DNA from: Oceanococcus sp964629015
Lineage (GTDB): Bacteria > Pseudomonadota > Gammaproteobacteria > Nevskiales > Oceanococcaceae
DNA length: 64,000 bases
Reading direction: 5' to 3'
Assembly: GCA_964629015.1 (NCBI GenBank)
Contig: CAZVMN010000003.1
Span: 124,001-188,000, forward strand
In this document: piece by piece, positions 40,932 through 49,011 of the stretch
How positions within the stretch are numbered: the first letter of the stretch is position 1
How the letters are laid out: each line of letters starts with the position of its first letter
Notes under the pieces: generated by a model
Told to the model about the DNA's origin: nothing
The model's input: only the letters and a program-made list of their open reading frames with translations
Database searches by the model: none
Position numbers and translations under genes: made by a program

Positions 40932-42662
40932 GTGTTGGCACTGATCGGAAGTTTGCTTGCTCTGGGCGCTGGCCCGCTGATCTACAGCCGTGCCGCGCCG
41001 CATTCCTATTTCAATCGCGCGCTGGATGGTTTCGTCTTCGTAGCGATTGCTGGCCTGGTGGTCCTGGAAATTCTGCCGGATGTGGTCGAACACGCCGGAT
41101 GGTGGGTGCTGATTGTGGTCGCGCTGGGCTTGTGGGGGCCGACCTGGTTGGAAAAGATGTTCCACCGTGCCGCGCACCGCACCCACATGCTGACGGTTTT
41201 ACTCAGTGCGGTCGGTCTGGTTGTGCACACGGTTTTCGACGGCGCCGCGCTGACCCACGGGGGATCGCCGGCACTGGGCCTCGCCATCGTGATCCACCGA
41301 ATTCCGGTCAGTTTGGCCGTGTGGTGGCTGTTGCGCCCGACCTGGGGCGCAGTGATGCCCCTGGTGATGCTGGCGGCGATGGCAGGCGGCACGGTCGCTG
41401 GCTACTTGCTGGGCGGCGAGATGCATGTGCACGAGTCGGAATCCGGCTTTGCTGCGCTTCAGGCTTTTGTCGCCGGTTCGATTCTGCACGTGGTGTTCAA
41501 CCGGCCGCATATGGAAAACGCGACCCGTGATCCTTTGATCAAGCCCGATCAAGCGGAAGGTCTGGGCAGTGTGTTGGGCTTGCTGGCGTTTTTGGTCATG
41601 CTCGTGGCCGACATCATGCTCGGCCATGCGCCCATCGATGGTCTGAACCGCTTGCTCGAGCTGTCATTGGCGGCCGCACCAGCCTTGTTGCTGGCCTATG
41701 CCGCGGGCGGTTTGATTGCCGCGTTCCTGCCTGAATCCTCAGTGGCCTGGTTATCACGCGGCAGCGGGTTGTCGCAGGCGGCCCGAGGCATGGCCGTGGG
41801 ATTGCCTCTGCCGGTTTGCAGTTGTGGTGTGGTGCCTCTGTATCAAAGCCTGATCAAGCGCGGCGCACCGCCGTCCGCGGCCATGGCGTTCCTGATCGCC
41901 ACGCCGGAGATTGGTCTGGACGCGGTGCTGGTTTCGATCCCGCTGCTCGGCGGGGACATGACCATTGCACGCGTCGTCGCCGCCGCGGTGATTGCACTTT
42001 TGGTCGGCTGGTTTGTGGGGCGTTGGGCGGGTGTGCTTCATCATCAACACAGCAGTTGCTGCCATGGCCATACGCCGCAGTTCTCCGGTGGCCGGGTGCA
42101 GCGTTTGAAATCCGGTTTGCGCTACGGTTTTGGCGACTTGGTCGATTCAACCGCGCCATGGGTTCTGTTTGGCTTGATCGTCGCTGCAGCGGCGCAGCCT
42201 CTGCTGGAGCAAGCCTGGTTGCAGGAGATTCCAGCCAGTTTGCAGGTTCTGGTTTTCGCGCTGCTGGGCTTGCCGCTGTATGTGTGCGCGACCGGCTCGA
42301 CGCCGATTGTGGCGGTGATGTTGATGGCTGGGGTTGCGCCCGGTGCAGCGCTGGCATTTTTGATTACTGGCCCGGCAACCAATCCCGCGACCTTTGGCGT
42401 GCTGGCCAACTTGCACGGGCGGCGTGTCGCCCTGGCTTTCGGCGCGGCCACAGGGGGGCTGGCTATCGCTGCCGGCTTGCTGGTCAATCAGATCGCCCTG
42501 AACATGAGTTTCAGTCAAGCCAACCTGCATGCCTTTCCCGAATGGTTGAGTTGGAGCGCGCTGGTCGTTTTGATACTGCTGGTGCTCGGCTCGGTTGCAC
42601 GACGCGGCGCACGACGCTTCATGTCCGAGTTGCAACTGGGGCAGGCTCACGCCCACGGATAA
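40932..42662 (+). CDS. Fused membrane transporter: ZIP-like half plus ArsP/SO_0444-type permease
   Basis: A 576-residue polytopic membrane protein with two parts. Residues about 1-195 look like a ZIP metal transporter core: VVHTVFDGAALTHG (H99, D103, like the HNxxDG helix) and IVIHRIPVSLAVWW (H122, P125, like HxxPE but lacking the Glu), then AGSILHVVFN. Residues about 230-576 match the DUF318/ArsP permease family, including PLPVCSCGVVPLYQSLIKRG (C296, C298), a His/Cys loop (HHQHSSCCHGH) and CATGSTPIVAVMLMAGVAPG. The GTG start has GAGG eight bases upstream. Cu/Zn or other soft-metal efflux is likely from the second half; the first half's direction of transport is unclear. Confidence 0.8.
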   Translation: MLALIGSLLALGAGPLIYSRAAPHSYFNRALDGFVFVAIAGLVVLEILPDVVEHAGWWVLIVVALGLWGPTWLEKMFHRAAHRTHMLTVLLSAVGLVVHTVFDGAALTHGGSPALGLAIVIHRIPVSLAVWWLLRPTWGAVMPLVMLAAMAGGTVAGYLLGGEMHVHESESGFAALQAFVAGSILHVVFNRPHMENATRDPLIKPDQAEGLGSVLGLLAFLVMLVADIMLGHAPIDGLNRLLELSLAAAPALLLAYAAGGLIAAFLPESSVAWLSRGSGLSQAARGMAVGLPLPVCSCGVVPLYQSLIKRGAPPSAAMAFLIATPEIGLDAVLVSIPLLGGDMTIARVVAAAVIALLVGWFVGRWAGVLHHQHSSCCHGHTPQFSGGRVQRLKSGLRYGFGDLVDSTAPWVLFGLIVAAAAQPLLEQAWLQEIPASLQVLVFALLGLPLYVCATGSTPIVAVMLMAGVAPGAALAFLITGPATNPATFGVLANLHGRRVALAFGAATGGLAIAAGLLVNQIALNMSFSQANLHAFPEWLSWSALVVLILLVLGSVARRGARRFMSELQLGQAHAHG

Positions 42663-42673
42663 AGGGTCCAGGG

Positions 42674-42693
42674 CTGGCATTTGTGCGCCAGCG
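42674..42693 (+). promoter_or_regulatory. Hairpin in the spacer before the VWA-stator operon
   Basis: GCTGGC (42674-42679) and GCCAGC (42688-42693) form a 6-bp stem with an eight-base loop, 12 bases after the transporter stop. It could end that transcript. A weak sigma-70-like pair (TTGTGC at 42682, GATAGT at 42705, 17 bases apart) overlaps it and could start the next operon. Confidence 0.3.
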
Positions 42694-42748
42694 GATTGTG
42701 AGGGATAGTTCCGGGTCGACGTTTTTGTAAGCACTGCGGCGGTCCGCC

Positions 42749-43384
42749 ATGAAAAAACGCATCCATATCCCGGTCAATCGCAACGATGACGCGCCAGCGG
42801 CGATAGAGCCCGAACAGCGTGAATCGGAGCCTTCTCCCCAATCCCGTGGAGTGACCCAGGCAAAGTCGCGCTCAGGCCCGGTGGTTGGCTTGGCGATTGC
42901 GTTGCTGGTGATCGCGGGGTTGGCTGCTACCGCGTACTACCTCATTACCCAGGACATTCAGCTGTCTGTGGATCAAGGCATCAGTGAGGCGGAGTTGTCG
43001 CGCCAACTGGACGCCATCGTCAGCAGTGCACGCTTGCTGGAACTGAGCCAGCGTAAGGCCCGCCAGGATCAACTCGCGCTCAAAGCCGCTGAAGAGCGCA
43101 GCGATCAAGTGCTGCTGGATACCTTCCGCTTGTCACTGGAAAAAAGCAGTCAGGACCAACGTGAATACCAGGCCGTATGGGCGGATGCGTTGAGCACCCT
43201 GCACGCGCAATGGGTTTTGCGTGGTCAACGGATTGAGTCCGCTTTCGTTACACGTATTGAGACGCTGGACAAGGCGCAGATCGGCGCCCGGGAGGCGTTG
43301 GAAAAAAGTCTGACGTGGATTCGCAGCGTGCCGGAAAACACGCCGCCGGGTGAATATTTTGCCCAGCAGTTGGCGGGAGGATGA
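42749..43384 (+). CDS. Inner-membrane coiled-coil protein of the VWA-stator operon
   Basis: A 211-residue protein of unknown function. A charged cytoplasmic N-terminus of about 45 residues leads into one membrane helix (VVGLAIALLVIAGLAATAYYLI, about 45-66). A mostly helical periplasmic part follows (ISEAELSRQLDAIVSSARLL, LSQRKARQDQLALKAAEERS). It is the first of seven genes spaced by 20 bases or less, all on one strand. The shape suits a periplasmic connector or a scaffold beside the channel complex encoded downstream. No family is recognised. Confidence 0.75.
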   Translation: MKKRIHIPVNRNDDAPAAIEPEQRESEPSPQSRGVTQAKSRSGPVVGLAIALLVIAGLAATAYYLITQDIQLSVDQGISEAELSRQLDAIVSSARLLELSQRKARQDQLALKAAEERSDQVLLDTFRLSLEKSSQDQREYQAVWADALSTLHAQWVLRGQRIESAFVTRIETLDKAQIGAREALEKSLTWIRSVPENTPPGEYFAQQLAGG

Positions 43385-43388
43385 GCTT

Positions 43389-44174
43389 GTGACAAGACTG
43401 GGATTTGCACTCGCCGCTGTCGTGATGCTGGGCGGTTTGACAGCCTGCGCGACCTCACCCAACACAGGAGGTTATGGCGATAAGGAGTGGTGGCTGTTCT
43501 GCGGCATCTGGATCGATGGTGGTGATCTGCAGGGTCCCGCACGCCAGCTGTGTGGTGCGGATCGTCCGGGTTGGAGTATCGGCAAGACGGCGGTCTCCGC
43601 CGGGGCGCTATGCGGTTTGGTCGCCGCGGTGACCGGCGGTTCGGAGAAGAATGTCGCCGCATCCGCAGGAATTTGCGCGGCGGCTGGTGCGATCGGGGCA
43701 TCCATGGCCAATCGCGGGCAGCAGGCCTATCGCCAGGATGTGTCCACGGCAAACGAGGGGCTGGCGGCGGCGCGACGTGATGTCGATTCTCAAATTCGCG
43801 CGAATCAGCAGGCTGAGCGGGATGTCGCGCGGCTGGAGCAGGAATATGTGCTGATGCAGCAGACCGTACGCGACGACCGCGAATTTGTCTCCAAAGCGGA
43901 CGCCATCCAGGCGCAGCTCGATCAGCAACTGGCCCAGGCGCATGAGCGCGCTCAGGCGCAGCGTGACTCCATCACCCTGATCGAACAGGCCATTTACGAC
44001 ATCGACCAGCAGATGAAGAATGCACCCAACAAGCAGGAGCTTCAGGCCATGCGCGCGGATCTGCAGCGTGAGCGTCAGCGCGTCCAAATTGCGTTGGAAG
44101 AAAGCAACGGCTTGATCAGTGAGATCGAAGCGGATCGGCGGCGCGTGGCCGCCGGCATCAAGGCGCGGAGCTGA
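43389..44174 (+). CDS. Lipoprotein with glycine-zipper and coiled coil
   Basis: A 261-residue predicted lipoprotein. I chose the GTG at 43389, which has GGAGG eight bases before it, because it gives a proper signal: hydrophobic stretch then LGGLTAC with C20 as the lipidated residue and Ala at +2, which predicts the outer membrane. After a Cys/Trp-containing region there is a Gly/Ala-rich zipper (ALCGLVAAVTGGS, AGICAAAGAIGASMA), then a long coiled coil from about residue 120 to the end. It follows the first gene of the operon by four bases. No known family. Confidence 0.75.
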   Translation: MTRLGFALAAVVMLGGLTACATSPNTGGYGDKEWWLFCGIWIDGGDLQGPARQLCGADRPGWSIGKTAVSAGALCGLVAAVTGGSEKNVAASAGICAAAGAIGASMANRGQQAYRQDVSTANEGLAAARRDVDSQIRANQQAERDVARLEQEYVLMQQTVRDDREFVSKADAIQAQLDQQLAQAHERAQAQRDSITLIEQAIYDIDQQMKNAPNKQELQAMRADLQRERQRVQIALEESNGLISEIEADRRRVAAGIKARS

Positions 44175-44175
44175 T

Positions 44176-44727
44176 ATGCAGCGCCGATTTACTGGAGTCG
44201 GTATCGCGCTGTTGGTGATGGCGCTGGGTGGCTGTGCCACCGACAATTGCGATACCCGTTCCACGCGCATGTCGGCCTATTGCGCCAGCCTCTACGGCAT
44301 GGGTGTGCGCACCAATGCCAACACGCATATCGAAGACATCGAAGCGCAAACCCAGGCTTTGCGCCAAGAGCTGAAGATTCATGAGGCCCGTGCCCGCGAA
44401 CTGCAACCGCGGGTGGACACGGCCCAGCAGAGGCTGGATGTCTTGGCCAACTCAACCTCGGCACTCCGTCATGAAGCGGCAAGCCTGCGCCAGGAGATGG
44501 CCGGTAAGACCGCAGAACTTGAGTCGCTGATGCAACAAGAGCAGGAGCAGATGCGCAAGCTGGAACAGCTGTCTCGCCAGCAGGCCGCTTCACAGGCTCA
44601 GCTGGATGAGATTCAAAAGCTCGCCAACGAATTGCGTCAGACGCAGCAAACGATCCAGGACATTCAGGACTATCTGGATCGGGATTTGCTGGAAAAAGCC
44701 GAGGTGACTCTGCGCTATGGCGGCTGA
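44176..44727 (+). CDS. Lipoprotein with long coiled coil
   Basis: A 183-residue predicted lipoprotein. The ATG at 44176, one base after the preceding stop, gives the signal FTGVGIALLVMALGGC, with C20 lipidated and Ala at +2 (outer membrane expected). Four cysteines occur in the first 40 residues or so. The remainder is one continuous Gln/Glu-rich coiled coil (RELQPRVDTAQQRLDVLANS, RQQAASQAQLDEIQKLANEL). It overlaps the next gene by 11 bases. It resembles the preceding lipoprotein in design, although not clearly in sequence. Function unknown. Confidence 0.75.
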   Translation: MQRRFTGVGIALLVMALGGCATDNCDTRSTRMSAYCASLYGMGVRTNANTHIEDIEAQTQALRQELKIHEARARELQPRVDTAQQRLDVLANSTSALRHEAASLRQEMAGKTAELESLMQQEQEQMRKLEQLSRQQAASQAQLDEIQKLANELRQTQQTIQDIQDYLDRDLLEKAEVTLRYGG

Positions 44728-46111
44728 TTGGGCACGCCGCATCGCGGCGCTGATGTTGTGTTTGGCGCCAGCAATGGCGTTCGCCGATCGCGTGCTGATC
44801 GAGCGAGCGCCCTATCAGGTGAGCCTGCCGGAGCAGTCGTGCGCAGCGCAGCAGACCATCCGTGTGGTCGCCGATGCACATCAACACCTCGGTTATGACA
44901 ACAGTGATCTGGAAGCGATCGTGCGACGCGCCCATGCAGCGGTGTGGTTGTCCTGTTTCAAAGTCCACACCCTGTGCGTGGAGGCTTACCTGAAAGGCTC
45001 TGACATCCGCGTGATGAATGCGGTGGCCAGTCGTGAGAATGACTTTGATCTGAAGATCGCCGAACAAGACAGTTGCACCGCGCAGCAGGCTGATGAGGCC
45101 CAGCAGGACGAAGCTACGGAGGTCTCGGAGTCACCAGCGACGCTGGAGGAACTGATCGACAAGGCCAAACAGGCCGACCCTGACGCCTTGCATGAGCTGG
45201 CGCAGCATTATCAGGACAACCACCCGAAAGAAGCGGTGGCCGATGAGGTGCTGGATGAGCTGACCGGGCGTCCTGAGAAGATCGAGCGTTTGCAGCGTGA
45301 GGAAAAGATCGCCTTGCTGGAAATGCTTGCGGCACGTGAAGGGTCGGGTGATGCCCTGACGGCTATTCGCGAGGACAGTCTGCAAGGCGAGGCCGCTGCA
45401 GATTACGCGCTGGGCCGCCTGTATGCCGGTGATCGCCAGGCCAAATTGCCCATGGACGATGCCTTTTTGGAGCAGGAGATGCAGATTGCATCGGCTAAGG
45501 ACCGCCAACATCGCGCCAGCGTGGCGGCGTATTTCTTCAGTGAGGCGGCGGGCAAGGGCGATTCCGTTTCACAGCAGGTTGCTGAGCTGGCCGGGCTGGA
45601 GGACGCGCAAGCTACTGAGGCGCAAAGCGGCGAGGGCGAGCCTGCCGAGTCAGACGATGTCGAACGCGGTGATCAGCAAAACGCGGGCGATGGTGGACCG
45701 GCTGAGAGCCAGCAAGGCGAGGCATCCGGTGTTGATGTGGGAGCTGAGGGTGATGAGGATCAACAGCCGGGCAACGCCGCCAACGGGCGTGCGCTGGAGG
45801 CTGGGCCGGTGCCGGGTGATGCGCTGAGACCGGGACCCTTCGCCGAGATGTCACAGGAGCGCGCCCGCGAGGTGGTCGAGCTGGCCTTGATGCCTGTGCC
45901 CACACTGCAGGATGAGGCGACCGAAAGCGTCGATGGTGGTGCTCAGAGTGACAGCGCGGATGCGGCGGACCAAGCGGCGTCCAGCGCGAATGGTCAGGCG
46001 ACATCTGGCGGCCAACAGCCGCCTGTTCCCGCACAAGGGCAAGCAGACGATCAGCCGATCAACGAGCCGGTGCCGGTGGAGCAGCACGAAGGCGAGTTGA
46101 TCATCGATTAA
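44717..46111 (+). CDS. Secreted protein with Sel1-like helices and acidic disordered tail
   Basis: A 464-residue exported protein. A signal peptide (RRIAALMLCLAPAMAFA) is followed by a Cys-containing domain of about 95 residues (VRRAHAAVWLSCFKVHTLCV). A helical region from about 140 to 295 has short repeats like Sel1/TPR units (GEAAADYALGRLYAGDRQAK, VAAYFFSEAAGKGDSVSQQV). The last 165 residues are low-complexity, acidic and rich in Ala, Gly, Gln and Glu. A GAGGTG ribosome site precedes the ATG. It lies between the two lipoprotein genes and the channel gene. I do not know a function; periplasmic spacer or cargo are possible. Confidence 0.75.
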   Translation: MAADWARRIAALMLCLAPAMAFADRVLIERAPYQVSLPEQSCAAQQTIRVVADAHQHLGYDNSDLEAIVRRAHAAVWLSCFKVHTLCVEAYLKGSDIRVMNAVASRENDFDLKIAEQDSCTAQQADEAQQDEATEVSESPATLEELIDKAKQADPDALHELAQHYQDNHPKEAVADEVLDELTGRPEKIERLQREEKIALLEMLAAREGSGDALTAIREDSLQGEAAADYALGRLYAGDRQAKLPMDDAFLEQEMQIASAKDRQHRASVAAYFFSEAAGKGDSVSQQVAELAGLEDAQATEAQSGEGEPAESDDVERGDQQNAGDGGPAESQQGEASGVDVGAEGDEDQQPGNAANGRALEAGPVPGDALRPGPFAEMSQERAREVVELALMPVPTLQDEATESVDGGAQSDSADAADQAASSANGQATSGGQQPPVPAQGQADDQPINEPVPVEQHEGELIID

Positions 46112-46131
46112 GGATTGAGGAGCAACAACAT

Positions 46132-46938
46132 ATGTCAGGGCTGAAAAGCTGGGGATTCTGGTTTGCGCTGATCGGCGGTGCGGCGCTGTTGGTCGGCATT
46201 GCATTTTGGCTGAGCTGGGTCGATCCACGCTTTCACGGCCTGGTCGAGCGCGCGATGTACCTGGCGATGGGGGTGATCGCGACCACCCTGATCGTGACCC
46301 AGGCGCGCGTCATGCTGATGCTCGATCGAGAAACCCAGCGCGCCATCGACATTGCCCACAAAGTTGTCGCGCCGGCTATACGCGCCGATGACGAGTCCGA
46401 TGACAACCGCCATCAGCATCTCAAGCGCAGCATTGAACAGCTGCGATTTGAGGGGGAAGAGGATGGCGTGCCGCGCGGAATGAATCGGCACTACTTCGCG
46501 CGTCATCTGAAAAATCTCTTGGAGATGTCGCGCACGCGTGGCCTGAAAAGCGATGGCGCCGTCGCCGCGGTGAACCAAGACACGCTGATCGAGATTTTGC
46601 ACGAACGTCTGAGTGCCGAGAACCGCTTCATTGAGCTGTTCTCCAGCGTGCTCGTCACCCTCGGCCTGATCGGCACCATTCTGGGTTTAATGCTGATGAT
46701 GAGCAGTTTGACCGATGTGATGCAGGCGCAAGGCGCCGGCGACGGCTTGCTGCAAGCACTGGCCGCCAATGATGGGCCGCTGTCCGGCTTGGGCGTGGCG
46801 TTTATGACGACGTTGATCGGCGCGGTGCTCGGCGGTGTGGTGTTGCGTGTGCTCACTGCCGTGGTTGAGCGGCACATTACGGACTATGTGGCCGAGGTGG
46901 CCGAACTGACGGAAATACACGTTATCGGCCGCCTGTGA
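46132..46938 (+). CDS. MotA/TolQ/ExbB-family proton channel subunit
   Basis: Members form pentamers that convert the proton gradient into motion together with a B subunit. The family core is at residues about 165-245: FSSVLVTLGLIGTILGLMLM and LSGLGVAFMTTLIGAVLGGV, the third and fourth helices, with the conserved Gly/Thr pattern. Two earlier helices lie at about 8-28 and 40-60, and a cytoplasmic domain of about 105 residues sits between helices 2 and 3. The length is 268 residues. The next gene starts within its stop (GTGA). Its partners are the two VWA proteins that follow, and no exbD, tolR or motB gene is near. Confidence 0.88.
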   Translation: MSGLKSWGFWFALIGGAALLVGIAFWLSWVDPRFHGLVERAMYLAMGVIATTLIVTQARVMLMLDRETQRAIDIAHKVVAPAIRADDESDDNRHQHLKRSIEQLRFEGEEDGVPRGMNRHYFARHLKNLLEMSRTRGLKSDGAVAAVNQDTLIEILHERLSAENRFIELFSSVLVTLGLIGTILGLMLMMSSLTDVMQAQGAGDGLLQALAANDGPLSGLGVAFMTTLIGAVLGGVVLRVLTAVVERHITDYVAEVAELTEIHVIGRL

Positions 46939-47954
46939 AATTTCGCTCGCGCACCCCGGGAACGAGTTTCTACGAAACCGTCTCCGATCTGATGTTCGGC
47001 ACCATGGCCATTGTGGTCATGCTGATGTGCATCTTCATGGTGCTCAACCGCAAGAGCGAGGGCGCACCCGCGACACCGCCGGATGCGATCGAGCAGCAAG
47101 CCACCTCCGGTGACATCGAGACCTTGGTGTGCGTGCCGGACCCGACGCCATCGCCACATGAGCGTGAGGTCGGTGGGCTTCAGCAGCAAGTCGATGAACT
47201 GCGAGATGCGCTGGCCACGGCCCGGGAAGAAAACCGCAATGCTAACGTCGCTTTCGGTGGCCGCGAGCAGGGCGGTGAGCGGGATGAGCATCATGTCGAA
47301 CTGGTCATTGCGGTCGATGTCACCGGCAGCATGCAGCGCGAGTTGGATGAGCTGGCCGAGTCCATAGCGCTGCTGGGAGAAACCCTGCCGCGCATGGTCA
47401 ACACTGTTGCCGTGGGGGTGATTGCCTACCGCCGTGATGCCAACAATCGTGACGTCAGTCAAACCTACCCAATGACCCGCTTGTTGCCGCCCAGCCGGGA
47501 TCAGGGCAGCAGCGCCAAGCGGCTGCGCAGTTGGGTGCAGGCATTGCGCGCTGAGGCGGGTTCGGCGCCGCTGAGTGCTGCGATCGACACAGCCCTGGCG
47601 ATGTTTCGCCCTCCCGGTGAGTTTCACGGTCAGCAGGTGCTGATGGTTTTGGGCGATGTCGGGCCGTTCGAAGACGGCTGGCAGGATCAATCGATCACCA
47701 AGGCCAATCGTGAGCAGGAAAGTGCGTTGATAGAACGCGTTGCGCAATGGCAAAAGGCCGGCCCCGGGCGCCGCTTGCTGGCCTTGTTCTCTGGCCTGGA
47801 TGAAATCGACAAAACCCAAGGCCAGCAGCATCGCAAGTTTGTCGAGAGCAAGGCCTTCTTCAAGCGCATGGCCGATGCGGTTGTACATGATGATGCGTAT
47901 TCGGAAAACAGTTCCGATATGACCGCGCTGATCTTCCTGGCGACCTTGGGCTGA
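46935..47954 (+). CDS. Stator-B-like membrane protein with von Willebrand A domain (first paralogue)
   Basis: A 339-residue protein with the plan of a MotB/ExbD/ZorB subunit but a different periplasmic end. A short cytoplasmic N-terminus leads to the helix YETVSDLMFGTMAIVVMLMC (about 13-37), with D18 where stator B subunits carry their proton-accepting Asp. A short coiled coil (about 80-100) follows, then a VWA domain (about 122-335) with MIDAS-like D128-V-T-G-S132 and VLMVLGDVGPFEDG (D241). The second MIDAS loop reads AGSAPL, lacking the usual Thr. GTG start overlapping the channel gene. Confidence 0.85.
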   Translation: MKFRSRTPGTSFYETVSDLMFGTMAIVVMLMCIFMVLNRKSEGAPATPPDAIEQQATSGDIETLVCVPDPTPSPHEREVGGLQQQVDELRDALATAREENRNANVAFGGREQGGERDEHHVELVIAVDVTGSMQRELDELAESIALLGETLPRMVNTVAVGVIAYRRDANNRDVSQTYPMTRLLPPSRDQGSSAKRLRSWVQALRAEAGSAPLSAAIDTALAMFRPPGEFHGQQVLMVLGDVGPFEDGWQDQSITKANREQESALIERVAQWQKAGPGRRLLALFSGLDEIDKTQGQQHRKFVESKAFFKRMADAVVHDDAYSENSSDMTALIFLATLG

Positions 47955-47956
47955 GC

Positions 47957-48985
47957 ATGTTTCGGCGCAAGGACAAAGCCCCCAGCGACGGCTTCTACGA
48001 AGCCTTTTCCGACATCATTTTCGCGACCATGGCGATCTTCGTCCTACTGATGACGATCTTTCTGGTCGTGGTGCGCGTGTCGGATGTGCCACAACAGGCC
48101 GAGCCGGACATTCAGACCACCGGCGCGGACGAGATCGCTGCGTGCATGGCCCAGCGGTTCGTCATTGATGAGCAACAGCGTGAGCGTGAGGCCAACGCCG
48201 AACGCGCGGTGGCCGAACTGAGCGAAGAGATCCGCAAGATGGAAGCGGATATCGAGGCGCTCAACAGTGAGACCGAAGCCCTGAGTGCGCGCGCCAGCCA
48301 GGCTCGGCCGGAGGTCAAGGACACGCCGATCGAAATCGCCATCGCGCTGGACAAGTCCAATAGCATGTCGCGTGAGATCGACAATTTGGAAAACGCGGTC
48401 CTGCGCTTGGCTCAGTTGTTGCCGCTGATTTCCGAGAAAGTCACGATCAGCATCGTGGCTTACCGGCGCAACGGTTTAGGCTACGATGCCAGCGCGTATT
48501 TCCCGCGACGCTGGATTCGGCCCTATAAGGATGATGGTGGAGCCAGCTTCAACGCCCTGCGCGGTTTTCTGGCCGGTCAACAGGCCGAAGCTGGCGCGGC
48601 GCCGATTCTGGAAGCCACCCAATGGGCGCTGAGCACATTCACCGCAGCGCATCCCAAGAAACGTCAGGTCTTGATGGTGCTGGGCGATGTCGGGCCGTAC
48701 GAAACACCACAAGGTGGTGTGAATACCGGGGCGTGGGGGCAGGCACGTGAACGCCAGTTCACCCAGGTGATCAGCCAATGGGTGCGCGCATCGCCGAAGC
48801 AGCGCAAGCTGATTCTGCATTTTTCCGGTTTGGATGAACTGCACGGATGGCAGGGTTCCAAGCATCGCCGTTCACGCGATCTGTTCCAGCGCACGGCGGG
48901 TGTTGCCGGTCAGCCGGATGCGTATCGCGAGAGTATCGCGACAATGTATGTGGACTTTCTCATCGCCGCGCTGGAGCGCAAGTAA
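47957..48985 (+). CDS. Stator-B-like membrane protein with von Willebrand A domain (second paralogue)
   Basis: A 342-residue paralogue of the preceding protein, two bases after it. The membrane helix is YEAFSDIIFATMAIFVLLMT, with D19 aligned to D18 of the first copy. The coiled coil is longer (about 70-115). The VWA domain (about 125-338) has D132-K-S-N-S136 and VLMVLGDVGPYETP (D244); its second MIDAS loop reads AGAAPI. The shared block VLMVLGDVGP and the FYE..SD..F.TMAI start show common descent, yet the two have diverged well beyond a recent duplication. It is the last gene of the operon. Confidence 0.85.
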   Translation: MFRRKDKAPSDGFYEAFSDIIFATMAIFVLLMTIFLVVVRVSDVPQQAEPDIQTTGADEIAACMAQRFVIDEQQREREANAERAVAELSEEIRKMEADIEALNSETEALSARASQARPEVKDTPIEIAIALDKSNSMSREIDNLENAVLRLAQLLPLISEKVTISIVAYRRNGLGYDASAYFPRRWIRPYKDDGGASFNALRGFLAGQQAEAGAAPILEATQWALSTFTAAHPKKRQVLMVLGDVGPYETPQGGVNTGAWGQARERQFTQVISQWVRASPKQRKLILHFSGLDELHGWQGSKHRRSRDLFQRTAGVAGQPDAYRESIATMYVDFLIAALERK

Positions 48986-49011
48986 GTCTGGCGACTTCGT
49001 ATACTCGCCGC

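Noticed and set aside
42676..42690. Sigma-54-like TGGCAT...GC site before the VWA operon
   Set aside because: The gap between GG and GC is nine bases, not ten, and there is no TTGC element, so it would not be recognised.
45600..46100. Tandem DNA repeat in the acidic tail region
   Set aside because: The protein is compositionally biased but the DNA has no regular repeat unit.
42749..48985. Zorya anti-phage system
   Set aside because: There is a MotA-like gene with B-type partners, but the B proteins end in VWA domains, not peptidoglycan-binding OmpA-like domains. No ZorC, ZorD or ZorE-type helicase or nuclease gene is present, and the channel subunit lacks a long cytoplasmic tail.
42749..48985. 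Tol-Pal or ExbBD-TonB locus
   Set aside because: No TolA, TolB, Pal, TonB, ExbD or TolR domain is visible; the only shared part is the channel subunit family.
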